Origin: Owenweeksia sp964619125
GTDB lineage: Bacteria; Bacteroidota; Bacteroidia; Flavobacteriales; Schleiferiaceae
Direction: 5' to 3'
DNA: 38,765 nucleotides
NCBI GenBank assembly: GCA_964619125.1
Contig: CAZUCA010000031.1
Location: forward strand, 1 to 38,765
In this document: positions 15,059 through 24,816 of the stretch, one piece after another
Layout of the letters: every line of letters begins with the position of its first letter
Numbering within the stretch: the stretch's first letter is position 1
Position numbers and translations under genes: made by a program
Notes under the pieces: generated by a model
The model's input: only the letters and a program-made list of their open reading frames with translations
The model's database searches: none
Told to the model about the DNA's origin: nothing

Positions 15059-18000
15059 TTACTCAAATTTCTCGAAACGGTTCAGGAAACGGTTCATCTT
15101 TCCTTTCGTACCAATAAGGTAAGTAAATACAGGCAGCCCTTTAGCTTCCGAGCGACGGTCCTTGATATCAAGCTCCTTAAGCGGGGTCATCACCTCATCC
15201 TCACTACTGAAAATACTGAGCTGATTGCGTTTATACTCCACATAGTGATAGGTATTGCCGGCATCGAGATAAAGGTAAATCTCATCACCGCGACGGCGAC
15301 GCTGGATCTCTAGATATCCCTCCATTTTCTTGTTGACAATATTCTCGCCGAAGGCACCAACCCCGATTTTTCCTTCACTCAGAAATGAAACAGCCGTTGG
15401 TGTCCATTTTATTTTGACATCGGTGAGCAGAATGGTGTTTTCCAGTTCCGCAGGTAATTTTTGCGGGGCACCATAATTACTGATGTCGTCCATAAATTTC
15501 TTGCGATCCTTATCGTCAAGTTCTGCGGTTAAAGCTGCCTTAAAGGCCGGACGTCCCATATCTGCCCCTTCCAATGCTGTCTTCTTATTGAGGGAAGCCG
15601 CCAGGGCCTCACTCAAAGATTTATTGAAGGGGAAGTCAATGCCCAATACCAGGTCGAGCACCATATTGTCGTTATTCAAATTATAGTCAATTGTGCCCCA
15701 GGAGTTTAGGCTAAGCTGACTGCGACCATCACCCAGGCTCATATTACCCTCGCCCTTCATGGTACATGAAACGGTATTAAAAGCGAGGTAGTTACCGGCG
15801 GCGCTGGGGTCATAAAGGCGTTCCTCGGTGGTAATTACGTAACTGGCCTCGTCCTCGTCAAAATAGAGCTTGCCGTTGGCAAAAAACATTTGCTTATCTA
15901 CCGGCCGCACCTCAGTACTGAGGAAGGCGGCATAACCACCAATGGTGTCGGCCGAAAGATAAATGCCGTTAGCGAGGGTTTTGGTTTTGTCATCGGGATC
16001 CACCTCAGGCAGATCAATAACAATGTTATCGGGATCGACAATACTGTTGAAGGCAAACCAATCGGTAGACACTGAGGGGCAATCAGCCAGGATATGGGTA
16101 AAGCCTTTAAAATCGAGGGCCTTGCGGTCAGCCTTCAGCGCCACCCTGCCGTAAAAAGCAAAATAGGGACTCATGTAAAAATCATCCTCCTGCTTCACCT
16201 GGGCCTTACCCACGGTGGTCATAATGCTATCATCCACATGCACGTTCTCAAAGTGAATTGGCCAGGGTGTCCCGTCCTGATCGAGATATTCATAGTCTGC
16301 CGATCCCTCGTAATAACGACGTGATTCAATGTCAATCACACCACCATAGAATGAGTGGTGCTGGGTTTCACGATTGGCGGTAATGGCCGCATTGTTGAGG
16401 GTGCGCATATCAGCTTTCCGTTCGATAGCCACATAACCGGTATCAGGGAAAATACTGGCATCGGCCACTTCGATATTGGGCACCTCAAAGGACTCAAGCA
16501 GCGAATTTTCAAGGAAGAACTTAGTACGTCCGGCCTGGAAGCGCAGGGAGTCCTGCTGGGGATGCACTGACACCATGAGGGATGAAGCCTGGGCCCCGGT
16601 TTTATCCACGCTAACTGATTTCTCAGGAATATTCCACTTGGCGTGATCCATGTAGCAGATGTACATATTATCGGGGAAACTGAAGAAGCCGGCCGGGTCA
16701 TTGAGGGTGAAGTCTCCCTTTTCGCGGTTAAAGTCCACCTCACCGCGGGCATTTTCCATGGCGAAGCCCCACTCGGCCTCCTCATTAGCCCTTACCTGGA
16801 AGGCCAGGGCGCCCGAGCTGAATTTGCGGTTCTTAAAGAGGTAATCCTTACTGCGGGTTTCGGCATTGAGGAATTGCATCAGCCCTTTGCCACGCAAAGC
16901 TGAAGGGCCATGCGCCAGGGTGCCGGTACCCAGCATGCCTATATCGTCATACATCTGGAATGGTCCGCTCTCAGCACTGGTGGTGTAGAGCACATCATTT
17001 TTAGGTTCCCAGTGCAGGGCCACCTGATCGGCCAGTACATGCGGATATTCGGTACCGGTAGCCTGAGCGGTAATTTCATAGGCGGTAGTTTGCCCATTGG
17101 TGCTGTCGGGGAAAAAGAAAAACTCCTCGGAGGTAGCATAACTGTTGAGATAATCGATACGACCATTGCCGCGCAAACCTTCATTGCTCAAACTAATGGT
17201 ACTGGTATAAGTACCCTTACCGCCATAGGCGGCCAGGCCGGCAGGCGGCGTTTCGGTGGTAAAGCCCAGTGAATAGTCGCGCTGCACCTTAAGGGTTTGA
17301 TCCATATCAGGGAAAATGCCGGCACTGGTAAAGGTGCCGTCAAATACCAAACCCTCGGTAGTGGTATTATCCAGGCTGTCAATGGTAAAGGGTTCCAACT
17401 GTACGTAAAACTCGGTGCGGTCATACACCCCATTAAAGATATTTTTCTTGTCGTAGTAGACGTATGAATCCTTGGCACTTTTAAAAATGGGGTACTCTGA
17501 ATACACGTCTTTGCCCGATTTATTATTGGGATCATCGATCAACAATTCACCCGTAAGTCCCTGCAGTACCGTTTTAACGCTCACAAGGTGCCGCTGACCC
17601 AGCGCGTTCTGATCGAAGCTCAGCACCTTAAAGCGCATGGAATCGATCTCATTCATGTTAATGCGAAACTGATCGTAATTGAATTTAAAGGTCTCCCCCC
17701 AATAAGTGAAACGACCGGCAGTAATACGGCCGTCAAAGTCAAAGTTCAGATCCTCATGAATAATAATCTGGCCGTTGGTGGGAAACAAACCTACTTTTTG
17801 GGAGTCACTCAGGGCGATGGAGTTTACGCCGTCAATTTCAAGATCATAGTTGAGCAGGCTCAGGCGGGCATTACTACCCTGGGAGAGATTGGATACAAAG
17901 CGGATTACATCGTAATCGCGCTTTTTTTCATGGTTGTTGATGTAGGCAAAAACCTTATCACCAATGATGGCTTCCCGGCGGTCTACATTGTATTCCACAA

Positions 18001-19477
18001 AACCCATTACAGACATCTGCATCATAAAGATATGAGCATTCTGCTCGGTCATTCGCAGGGCCTGCCCTACCTCAGCCGAGGTAAATTCGCGCTTGCCGTA
18101 AACGTCTACCATCTGCTTGAGGCGATAAAGAGGATTCTGATTATCAAGTCCGGATAAGGCCGAGAAGCGACTGCCCCGGTAGTATTGCTTCGACTCGAAT
18201 ATCACCGGGTTTTCGGCTCCCATATTGAGGTTGCCAATGTACATCTGGGGGTCACCCAACTTCCAGCTAATGCGCTCGATAAACATATCCATCTCGTGGT
18301 AGCTATCGGAAAATGGCGTTTGCCCCACTCCTTCTTTCTCCCTGAAAATATTGAGTTGCTGCAGTTCGGCCAGGTAGCGCATGGTCACCTTGGGGTGAAA
18401 GATGCTGTCTTCCTTCAGTTTCATGGTCAGCTGTACCTCATTCGACTCCAGCTTATCAGGGCGCAGTAGAAAACGGTCGGCCCGGGCCAACACCACTTCC
18501 TTACCCTCATAGGCAAAGCTGAGCTCGGCTTTTTTATTTTCCGAGCCACTGCCATAAAACTTGGAGCCGATCATACTAAAGCCGCCCACATAGTTGGCTC
18601 CCGGTAACAGGTTGGGCACTTCGATATCCTTACGGTAAGAAAAGAAACGGGGAAAGCTGGCATCGCGGCCACTGCGGCTGGTGAGCTTTTCCTGGTAATA
18701 ACCCAGGGTGGGTTCGGTAAAAAACATCTTGGTTACCAGTTTAGCACTGTCCGCCTCAAAATCGGCCTTGCGCACATCAATCTCATACTGGCTCAGCTCC
18801 ACATAGGCTGAATCGGCACTTAAGCCGGCCCGGGTAAAATAGGTAATCCCCCCTTTGCCCACCAGGCGGTACTGCCGGGGATAAAATTGAAGGCTGGTAC
18901 CTTCTATCAGGGTGCTATCATCCTTAAAATACCCCCATACATCGGCCATTTCATAAGTAAAGACGGGCTCTCCATCAAATTCAAACTTATAATCACCGTT
19001 GAGGACCATCCAACGGCTGCGACCGTCGTTAAAGAGAGTGCTCTCAGTAAAGGTGAGAAATGAAGTGTGCAGGTAATCTTCCGAATAGCGGGCGGGTCTG
19101 CTTTTGCTCAGTTCTTCCAGATCCTCCAACCACAAGAGCAGATATTTTTCCTCCTCATTGGTTTCAAGATGGCTTATGCTCCCTAAAAAGTCGCGCCAGC
19201 CAATAAAGCTATTCATGCGCTTACGCAACAAGTGGTTGCTGATCTTATAAACCTGCTCCGCTTCCTCGTCTGAGATCCCCCCGCTGTTCCACACCGTGGC
19301 AAACTGATTTAGCTCCCCTTCCATCTCCGTTTTTTCCTCAAAGTTGGTCTCCTTCAGCACCTCCGCCAATTCGCTAAGGAAAGCCTGGCGATCAGGGGTA
19401 AACTTCTTGATACCCTGGGCCAGGCCAAGCGTGGCACTAAAGAGAAGTAGGGAGAGAAAGCGGAGTTTGAGCATCAT
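15059..19477 (-). CDS. Very large secreted protein of unknown function (1472 residues)
   Basis: The product begins MMLKLRFLSLLLFSATLGLAQ, a clear signal peptide, so it is exported. After a helical, acidic region (about 22-130) the rest is rich in beta-strand patterns of alternating polar and hydrophobic residues, with many aromatic and glycine turns. Two related segments, GLRGNGRIDYLNS near 770 and ALRGKGLMQFLNA near 862, suggest internal repeats. The only cysteines are few and scattered. No membrane barrel signal, T9SS tail or lipobox is evident. I recall similar giant proteins in Bacteroidota annotated as hypothetical; a periplasmic beta-solenoid or envelope scaffold is a guess. It lies 18 nt after prmA and is part of the tpiA unit. 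Confidence 0.85.
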   Translation of the reverse strand: MMLKLRFLSLLLFSATLGLAQGIKKFTPDRQAFLSELAEVLKETNFEEKTEMEGELNQFATVWNSGGISDEEAEQVYKISNHLLRKRMNSFIGWRDFLGSISHLETNEEEKYLLLWLEDLEELSKSRPARYSEDYLHTSFLTFTESTLFNDGRSRWMVLNGDYKFEFDGEPVFTYEMADVWGYFKDDSTLIEGTSLQFYPRQYRLVGKGGITYFTRAGLSADSAYVELSQYEIDVRKADFEADSAKLVTKMFFTEPTLGYYQEKLTSRSGRDASFPRFFSYRKDIEVPNLLPGANYVGGFSMIGSKFYGSGSENKKAELSFAYEGKEVVLARADRFLLRPDKLESNEVQLTMKLKEDSIFHPKVTMRYLAELQQLNIFREKEGVGQTPFSDSYHEMDMFIERISWKLGDPQMYIGNLNMGAENPVIFESKQYYRGSRFSALSGLDNQNPLYRLKQMVDVYGKREFTSAEVGQALRMTEQNAHIFMMQMSVMGFVEYNVDRREAIIGDKVFAYINNHEKKRDYDVIRFVSNLSQGSNARLSLLNYDLEIDGVNSIALSDSQKVGLFPTNGQIIIHEDLNFDFDGRITAGRFTYWGETFKFNYDQFRINMNEIDSMRFKVLSFDQNALGQRHLVSVKTVLQGLTGELLIDDPNNKSGKDVYSEYPIFKSAKDSYVYYDKKNIFNGVYDRTEFYVQLEPFTIDSLDNTTTEGLVFDGTFTSAGIFPDMDQTLKVQRDYSLGFTTETPPAGLAAYGGKGTYTSTISLSNEGLRGNGRIDYLNSYATSEEFFFFPDSTNGQTTAYEITAQATGTEYPHVLADQVALHWEPKNDVLYTTSAESGPFQMYDDIGMLGTGTLAHGPSALRGKGLMQFLNAETRSKDYLFKNRKFSSGALAFQVRANEEAEWGFAMENARGEVDFNREKGDFTLNDPAGFFSFPDNMYICYMDHAKWNIPEKSVSVDKTGAQASSLMVSVHPQQDSLRFQAGRTKFFLENSLLESFEVPNIEVADASIFPDTGYVAIERKADMRTLNNAAITANRETQHHSFYGGVIDIESRRYYEGSADYEYLDQDGTPWPIHFENVHVDDSIMTTVGKAQVKQEDDFYMSPYFAFYGRVALKADRKALDFKGFTHILADCPSVSTDWFAFNSIVDPDNIVIDLPEVDPDDKTKTLANGIYLSADTIGGYAAFLSTEVRPVDKQMFFANGKLYFDEDEASYVITTEERLYDPSAAGNYLAFNTVSCTMKGEGNMSLGDGRSQLSLNSWGTIDYNLNNDNMVLDLVLGIDFPFNKSLSEALAASLNKKTALEGADMGRPAFKAALTAELDDKDRKKFMDDISNYGAPQKLPAELENTILLTDVKIKWTPTAVSFLSEGKIGVGAFGENIVNKKMEGYLEIQRRRRGDEIYLYLDAGNTYHYVEYKRNQLSIFSSEDEVMTPLKELDIKDRRSEAKGLPVFTYLIGTKGKMNRFLNRFEKFE

Positions 19478-19495
19478 AAGAGAGAGTATTAACTA

Positions 19496-20329
19496 TTATC
19501 GTTGATAGTGACAGGCCGTCCAGCGGTCTTCCTGTATTTTACCGACAAGCCTCAGGCCGTATTTAGTTGCCTCCTGGTTGAGTAGTTCAAAGTCCTGCTC
19601 AAAGAAGCCACTTATTAATAACTGTCCTTTGGGGTTTAAGGTATCCACATAGGCCTGCATATCCTCCAGCAGCACATTGCGGTTGATATTGGCAATCACC
19701 ACGTCAAACTCACGACCGGCAAGAGCGGTGGCATCACCATGCACTGCTTCAATTTTTCTACAGCCATTGGCGGCGGCGTTTTCAGCCGTATTTTCTACCG
19801 CCCAGTCAAAATTATCGATGGCCACCACCTTTTCCGCTTCCATCATCTCGGCCAGGATAGCCAGGATGCCAGTGCCGGTTCCCATGTCCAGTACCTTTTT
19901 ACCCTTCAGTTCTGTTTTTAGCATAAGCTTCACCATCAGGCGGGTGGTTTGGTGGTGCCCGGTGCCGAATGACATTTTGGGTACTATCAGGATTTCGCGG
20001 GGAAATTCGGGCCGGGCACTATGAAAAGGAGCCCGGATATAAACCGCATCATCGATCATGATCGGCTCATAATTGGTTTCCCATTCCTCGTTCCAGTTTT
20101 TGTTCTCAAGCTTATCAGTGGTATAGCTTAATTCAAAGGCCTTAGACTGAAATACGAATAATTGCTCCAGGGCTTCGGCATCAAAATCGCGCTCAAAAAT
20201 ATAGGCTTTGAGGCCATAGTTAGTTTCCTCAAAGCTGTCGTAACCGAGGTTATCGAGCAAGGCCAGCAAAATATCGCGGCCTTCATCAACCGGATCAATT
20301 GTAAAATCAACTACCAGATACTCTTTCAT
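19496..20329 (-). CDS. prmA: Ribosomal protein L11 methyltransferase PrmA
   Basis: A 277-residue SAM-dependent methyltransferase that modifies ribosomal protein L11. The N-terminal ferredoxin-like substrate-recognition domain (1-90) precedes PKMSFGTGHHQTT (about 117-129), characteristic of PrmA, then the SAM-binding DMGTGTGIL (usually D-G-C-G-S-G-I-L, so Cys is Thr here) and VVIANINRNVL, the catalytic-side motif. Its ATG overlaps the tpiA stop by one base (TAATG), so the two are translationally coupled. Confidence 0.95.
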   Translation of the reverse strand: MKEYLVVDFTIDPVDEGRDILLALLDNLGYDSFEETNYGLKAYIFERDFDAEALEQLFVFQSKAFELSYTTDKLENKNWNEEWETNYEPIMIDDAVYIRAPFHSARPEFPREILIVPKMSFGTGHHQTTRLMVKLMLKTELKGKKVLDMGTGTGILAILAEMMEAEKVVAIDNFDWAVENTAENAAANGCRKIEAVHGDATALAGREFDVVIANINRNVLLEDMQAYVDTLNPKGQLLISGFFEQDFELLNQEATKYGLRLVGKIQEDRWTACHYQR

Positions 20330-21099
20330 TACAATACTTCAGCTCCAATTTTAATTAGTTCACAAAAGGAATCCGCTTTGAGGGACGCGCCACCAATGAG
20401 ACCACCATCCACATCAGCCTGGGAAAAAATTTCGCCGGCGTTGGCCGGTTTTACCGAGCCGCCGTAAAGGATACTCACAGAGTTTGCAAAATCGCTACCA
20501 AATTCACGCTTCAGATAGTTACGGATAAAGGCATGCATTTGCTGGGCTTGTTCAGGGCTGGCCGTTTCGCCAGTGCCGATAGCCCACACCGGCTCATAAG
20601 CCACCACCAGCTTTTGCAGGGCGCCGGCCTCCAGCCCCTCCAGTGCGTTGCGCAGCTGGGCTTCCACCACCTCTTCCTGGCGATTGCTCTTGCGCTCTTC
20701 CAGTGATTCACCCACACATAAAATGGGATTTAGGTCCTGCTCCACCGCCTGTTTCAATTTACCATTTACAAAGGCATCGGTATCGTAATAAAACTGACGG
20801 CGCTCAGAGTGGCCCAATATTACCCAGTTAACCGCGCTGGCCCTGAGCATTGCTGCACTTACCTCACCGGTAAATGCCCCTTCCTGCTGATCACTGCAGT
20901 TTTGGGCCGCCACCTGCAGGGAAGAGTTTTCCGTTGCTTCTGCCGCCTTACTGAGGTAGAGCATTGGCGGCGCCGCTACTACTTCTACCCCATTGAGCTC
21001 AGCAGAATGCAGGCATTCCACAATATCCTTCATCAACGCCAGGCCTTCCTGCACATTGAGATTCATCTTCCAGTTTCCGGCTACAATTTTTCTCGCCAT
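20329..21099 (-). CDS. tpiA: Triose-phosphate isomerase
   Basis: A 256-residue TIM barrel that interconverts dihydroxyacetone phosphate and glyceraldehyde 3-phosphate. All key motifs are seen: AGNWKMN with the catalytic lysine, ILGHSERRQ with the catalytic histidine, and VVAYEPVWAIGTG with the catalytic glutamate and the mobile loop; GGSVKPANAGE binds phosphate. I use ATG 21099 (MARKIVAGNWK) rather than the ATG three codons earlier. It is 25 nt after the ABC permease gene. Confidence 0.97.
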   Translation of the reverse strand: MARKIVAGNWKMNLNVQEGLALMKDIVECLHSAELNGVEVVAAPPMLYLSKAAEATENSSLQVAAQNCSDQQEGAFTGEVSAAMLRASAVNWVILGHSERRQFYYDTDAFVNGKLKQAVEQDLNPILCVGESLEERKSNRQEEVVEAQLRNALEGLEAGALQKLVVAYEPVWAIGTGETASPEQAQQMHAFIRNYLKREFGSDFANSVSILYGGSVKPANAGEIFSQADVDGGLIGGASLKADSFCELIKIGAEVL

Positions 21100-21124
21100 C
21101 TTATTCAAAACCCGTTTATAATGT

Positions 21125-22198
21125 TCAAACGCGCACCCGGGGATCGAGCCACGCGTAAATAATATCCACTAAAATATTGATGAGCACAAAGGTAAAGCCT
21201 ATTACCAGCACCGCGCCCATCACCACTGGTAAATCAAGCTGATTCAAGGCCTCTACAATCTGCTTGCCCAGGCCGTTCCAGCCAAAGATATATTCTACGA
21301 AAACGGCCCCGGCCAACATAGAAGCAAACCAGCCCGAAGCCGCAGTTACCACCGGATTAAGGGCATTGCGAAGAGCATGCCTGCGTACAATTTTACCCAT
21401 GGCCAGGCCCTTGGCCCGCGCGGTAACGATGTAGTTCTGACTCAATTCCTCCAACAAACTGCTACGAGTGAGCTGAATAATAACACCCAGGGGGCGGATA
21501 CCCAATACAATGGCCGGTAAGATCAGATTTTTAAGCTGCAGGTACACCCCTTCGCCCATGTCATCCACCTCATAAAGGCTACCGGTCATATTGAGGCCGG
21601 TATATTCAGCCAGGATAAAGCCGAAGATCCAGGCAAAGAGTATAGCCGAAAAGAAAGAGGGAACGGACATCCCTATGGTACCTACTACCGTTATCAACTT
21701 ATCGAGCCAGCTGCCGTGACTGAGGGCCGCCGCAATCCCCAGCAACACTCCCAGTAGCATGGCTATGCCAATAGAAGCAAGAGCCAGTACAATGGTATTG
21801 GGCAGGGTTTCGCTAATAATCTCACCTACATTTTTTCCCTGACTGCTGAAGCTTTCGCGCAGATATGGCCACTTCAGTACCAGCTTATATTCTTTGGTCC
21901 CCAGCAGTTCGCTGTAGTTGCCTTCGTAACGACTCAGGTAGGTATAGGCATTGGGGTTGGTGCTATGGAGGGAGAGCGGTGAAACATCGTTCAGGTAAAG
22001 CAGGTACTGCTCGTGCACCGGCTTATCAAAACCGTACTTAGCCTTGATGGCCGCCAGTTGCTCACTGTCTTCCCGCTGATCCAGCATCATTCGGGCCGGA
22101 TCGCCGGGCAAAACATTAAAGAGGAAAAACACCGCCGTTACCACCCCCAGCATTACCAGCAGGCTGTAACCGATTTTATTTAAAATATAGCGCCCCAA
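21125..22198 (-). CDS. DppB/OppB-type ABC transporter permease
   Basis: A 357-residue inner-membrane permease of the peptide/nickel ABC family. It starts LGRYILNKIGYSLLVMLGVV, typical of DppB/OppB, with six predicted membrane segments and a C-terminal EYIFGWNGLGKQIVEALNQ coupling region ending in WLDPRVRV. A large periplasmic loop is at about 60-120. The start must be TTG 22198: the preceding in-frame codons include the stop of the gene before. No second permease, ATPase or binding protein is nearby, so partners are encoded elsewhere. Confidence 0.9.
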   Translation of the reverse strand: MGRYILNKIGYSLLVMLGVVTAVFFLFNVLPGDPARMMLDQREDSEQLAAIKAKYGFDKPVHEQYLLYLNDVSPLSLHSTNPNAYTYLSRYEGNYSELLGTKEYKLVLKWPYLRESFSSQGKNVGEIISETLPNTIVLALASIGIAMLLGVLLGIAAALSHGSWLDKLITVVGTIGMSVPSFFSAILFAWIFGFILAEYTGLNMTGSLYEVDDMGEGVYLQLKNLILPAIVLGIRPLGVIIQLTRSSLLEELSQNYIVTARAKGLAMGKIVRRHALRNALNPVVTAASGWFASMLAGAVFVEYIFGWNGLGKQIVEALNQLDLPVVMGAVLVIGFTFVLINILVDIIYAWLDPRVRV

Positions 22199-22201
22199 AT
22201 T

Positions 22202-23347
22202 CTAGAGCAATTCCTTTTCCACGTCCTCAAAAGCGGGCAGGTCCTGGTGGTGCCACTTGCCGGCCACCACACCTTCTTTGAGCAGTACCACCCCCGGGTT
22301 AGCACGGACGATAGTCTTCAGAGTGGTTTCGTCCATGGTGGCGAAAGGAAAAGGCGTTTGCAGTTCATGACGCCACTGCTCCACCACCGTGGGCAGGCTG
22401 GCACTCAGCCCGTAGAACGGTATGCCACTTTCCTGAGCCTGATCCGCAAACTTGTTAATAGCCGGATAGGCTTCCGGAGCAGTTTCAGTAATATCGTAGC
22501 TCACCAATATGAAAACCGCCTCCTCACTGAGCAGTTCCTCGGTTTTATCCTCATCATCAAGCAGCATCACAAAATCATGGATGGGGGGCTCATAGCCCTT
22601 TTCAAGTACAACTGTTTCGGTTTTATCCGATAGCATATTGTACTCCTTTTTTTGGTACCACTTCTCATCCACATAAGCCTGACTGCTTACTTTCACTTCC
22701 TCACCGTTGTCTTGGTTTTTCAGGTAATAAATAGTGCCGTACACGGTAGGTTTTTTTCCCACCTCTTCTGCCGGCTTACGTCCTTCCACAATGCTTTTAC
22801 CCACGGCATAGGGCCTGAAGTCCTTAACCGGCAAATGATTGAGCACATATACCCCCAGGAAAATACAGCCCGCCAGGCTGCAGGCCATCACCGCCAAACG
22901 ACCTTTGCGGCTAAAAACCGGGTTGATGTATTGCCGGTGGAAAAACACAATCAGGATTAAAACAAGCAGTATAACATCCTTGCCGAATGACTGCCAGGGG
23001 GTAAGCGGAATAGCGTCACCAAAGCAACCACAGTCAGTAACTTTATTGAAATAGGCCGAGTAAAAAGTGAGGAAGGTGAAGAATGCTATCATCAACAAGA
23101 GCAGCCAACTGGTTAGTTTTTTCCAGCTGCCGATGAGCAGGGCCACACCCAGCAGCACCTCCAGTATTACAATAAACACGGCCAGCTCCAGGGCGACAGG
23201 CTGCAGAAAGCTCAGGTTGAGCACGTCGGGAGCGAAGTACTCGTCGAGCTTATAGCTAAAGCCCTTGGGGTCATTGAGTTTAATGAGACCTGAAAATATA
23301 AAGAGAGCGCCTACCAGTACCCGTGAAAGTTGAGTGATAAACTTCAT
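22202..23347 (-). CDS. BT_3928-family protein: DoxX-like membrane domain with thioredoxin-like tail
   Basis: A 381-residue protein. The N-terminal 145 residues form a four-helix DoxX/MauE-like membrane domain with TDCGCFGD at about 103-110, a cysteine pair often linked to redox chemistry. After another membrane helix near 152-170 comes a periplasmic region whose end (FILVSYDITETAPEAYPAINKFAD onward) looks like a thioredoxin fold lacking CXXC. Function is unknown; disulfide or quinone-linked redox is plausible. Gaps of 5 and 3 nt to its neighbours place it in the operon. Confidence 0.88.
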   Translation of the reverse strand: MKFITQLSRVLVGALFIFSGLIKLNDPKGFSYKLDEYFAPDVLNLSFLQPVALELAVFIVILEVLLGVALLIGSWKKLTSWLLLLMIAFFTFLTFYSAYFNKVTDCGCFGDAIPLTPWQSFGKDVILLVLILIVFFHRQYINPVFSRKGRLAVMACSLAGCIFLGVYVLNHLPVKDFRPYAVGKSIVEGRKPAEEVGKKPTVYGTIYYLKNQDNGEEVKVSSQAYVDEKWYQKKEYNMLSDKTETVVLEKGYEPPIHDFVMLLDDEDKTEELLSEEAVFILVSYDITETAPEAYPAINKFADQAQESGIPFYGLSASLPTVVEQWRHELQTPFPFATMDETTLKTIVRANPGVVLLKEGVVAGKWHHQDLPAFEDVEKELL

Positions 23348-23352
23348 GTTGC

Positions 23353-23895
23353 TTAAGAGTTTTCTTTCATTTTAATTAATGCAAAAGCAGCGTAATTGAC
23401 CATATCATAATAATTGGCGGCCAGTCCTTCTGATACCAGGGTATTGCCGCGGTTATCCTCAATTTGCTTTACCCGCAGCAATTTCTGCAGAATAAGATCA
23501 GTCAAGGAACTGATGCGCATTTCGCGCCAGGCCTCGCCATAATCATGATTCTTGCGCTCCATCAAAGACTTTGCCTCAGCCAGTGCACGGTCATAATGTT
23601 TTATGGCCGCCTCTTCAGCCAGGTCGGGCTGACTGGCCACTCCCAGCTCGAGCTGCACCAGGGCCATCAGACTATAATTGAATATGCCGATAAATTCACC
23701 TTGCAAATCATCCTCCACCAGCTGGGTACCCTTTTCTTCTATACTGCGCAGGCGCTGAGCCTTTATGTAAATCTGATCGGTGAGAGAGCTGAGGCGCAGA
23801 ATGCGCCAGGCGGTTCCGTAGTCCTTGGTTTTATTAATGAAAAGCTCGCGACAGTGCGAGGCTACTTCATCGTATTGCTGCGATGTGTGGGTCAT
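23353..23895 (-). CDS. DUF1599 protein with two tandem domains
   Basis: A 180-residue cytosolic protein of the DUF1599 family (nucleotide-modification associated domain 1). It is an internal duplication: KTKDYGTAWRILRLSSLTDQI in the first half aligns with KNHDYGEAWREMRISSLTDLI in the second, and each is followed by an IE-rich helix and an FNYSLMAL or VNYAAFAL helix. The family name comes from phage contexts; in Bacteroidota it is a housekeeping gene of unknown role next to folP. It heads the minus-strand operon, divergent from folP with 48 bp between. Confidence 0.9.
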   Translation of the reverse strand: MTHTSQQYDEVASHCRELFINKTKDYGTAWRILRLSSLTDQIYIKAQRLRSIEEKGTQLVEDDLQGEFIGIFNYSLMALVQLELGVASQPDLAEEAAIKHYDRALAEAKSLMERKNHDYGEAWREMRISSLTDLILQKLLRVKQIEDNRGNTLVSEGLAANYYDMVNYAAFALIKMKENS

Positions 23896-23943
23896 TTAAT
23901 ACTTTAGCCGTTCTTAGTTTCCAGTGCTTCCTTAATCGCTAAA

Positions 23944-24816
23944 ATGCGCGAAAAAACAGTGGCGAAAGATACCAATTTTAGGCAGAAACACTTATTGAAC
24001 CTCGGCGGCCGGCTCTACAAAATTGAGCGTCCCCAGGTTATGGGAATCCTCAACCTCACCCCCGATTCATTTTTCGACGGAGGCCGATACCAGGGGGAAG
24101 AACCAGCGCTGAACCGCTGCCGCGAGATGCTGGAGGAAGGTGCTGATATGATTGACATTGGTGCCGCCAGCAGCCGCCCCGGGGCCAGCCCCATTGAAGC
24201 CGGGGAGGAGATAGAACGCCTGCAGCCCCTGAAAAAAATTCGCAAGGAGTTTCCCGAAGCGGTACTGTCGGTTGACACCTACCACAGTGAAGTGGCGCGC
24301 GCCGCAGTGGATATGGGGGCCGATATCATCAACGACATCTCGGGTGGCAGTTTTGACCAAAACATGCCGGCCACAATTGCGGAGTTGAGGGTTCCCTATG
24401 TTTTAATGCATATGCAGGGTACTCCTGCCACCATGCAGGATGAACCTCAGTACGAAAACGTGTTTAAAGAGGTGATGCATTTTTTTAGCAGCCAACTGAC
24501 ACGCTTCCTCGATGCCGGCGTAAATGACATAATTCTCGACCCCGGCTTTGGCTTTGGAAAAACACTGGAGCACAATTACCAGCTCCTGCAGCAACTTGAG
24601 CTCTTCAAGGCCTGGGGCTACCCCTTGCTGGTGGGCTTAAGTCGTAAGTCGATGGTCAACAAGGTTTTGGAAACAAAAGCCGAACAGGCCCTTAATGGCA
24701 GTACGGTGCTGCATACCCTGGCCCTGCAAAAAGGCGCCGACATTGTAAGAGTACACGACGTACGCGAGGCCAGGGAAGTAGTCAAAATCCTTACATTCAC
24801 CCAAAAATTTGCTTGA
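23944..24816 (+). CDS. folP: Dihydropteroate synthase
   Basis: A 290-residue TIM barrel joining p-aminobenzoate to dihydropterin pyrophosphate in folate synthesis; the sulfonamide target. Pterin-binding signatures are VMGILNLTPDSFFDGG (about 32-47) and DIGAASSRPGA, followed by ILDPGFGFGKTLEHN and GLSRKSM. The N-terminal extension of about 20 basic residues is slightly longer than usual. The TGA stop overlaps the cdaA ATG by one base (TGATG), indicating coupling. Confidence 0.96.
   Translation: MREKTVAKDTNFRQKHLLNLGGRLYKIERPQVMGILNLTPDSFFDGGRYQGEEPALNRCREMLEEGADMIDIGAASSRPGASPIEAGEEIERLQPLKKIRKEFPEAVLSVDTYHSEVARAAVDMGADIINDISGGSFDQNMPATIAELRVPYVLMHMQGTPATMQDEPQYENVFKEVMHFFSSQLTRFLDAGVNDIILDPGFGFGKTLEHNYQLLQQLELFKAWGYPLLVGLSRKSMVNKVLETKAEQALNGSTVLHTLALQKGADIVRVHDVREAREVVKILTFTQKFA

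Noticed and set aside
17588..18157. 189-codon plus-strand frame inside the 1472-residue gene
   Set aside because: Opposite-strand shadow with no start context and no recognisable domain.
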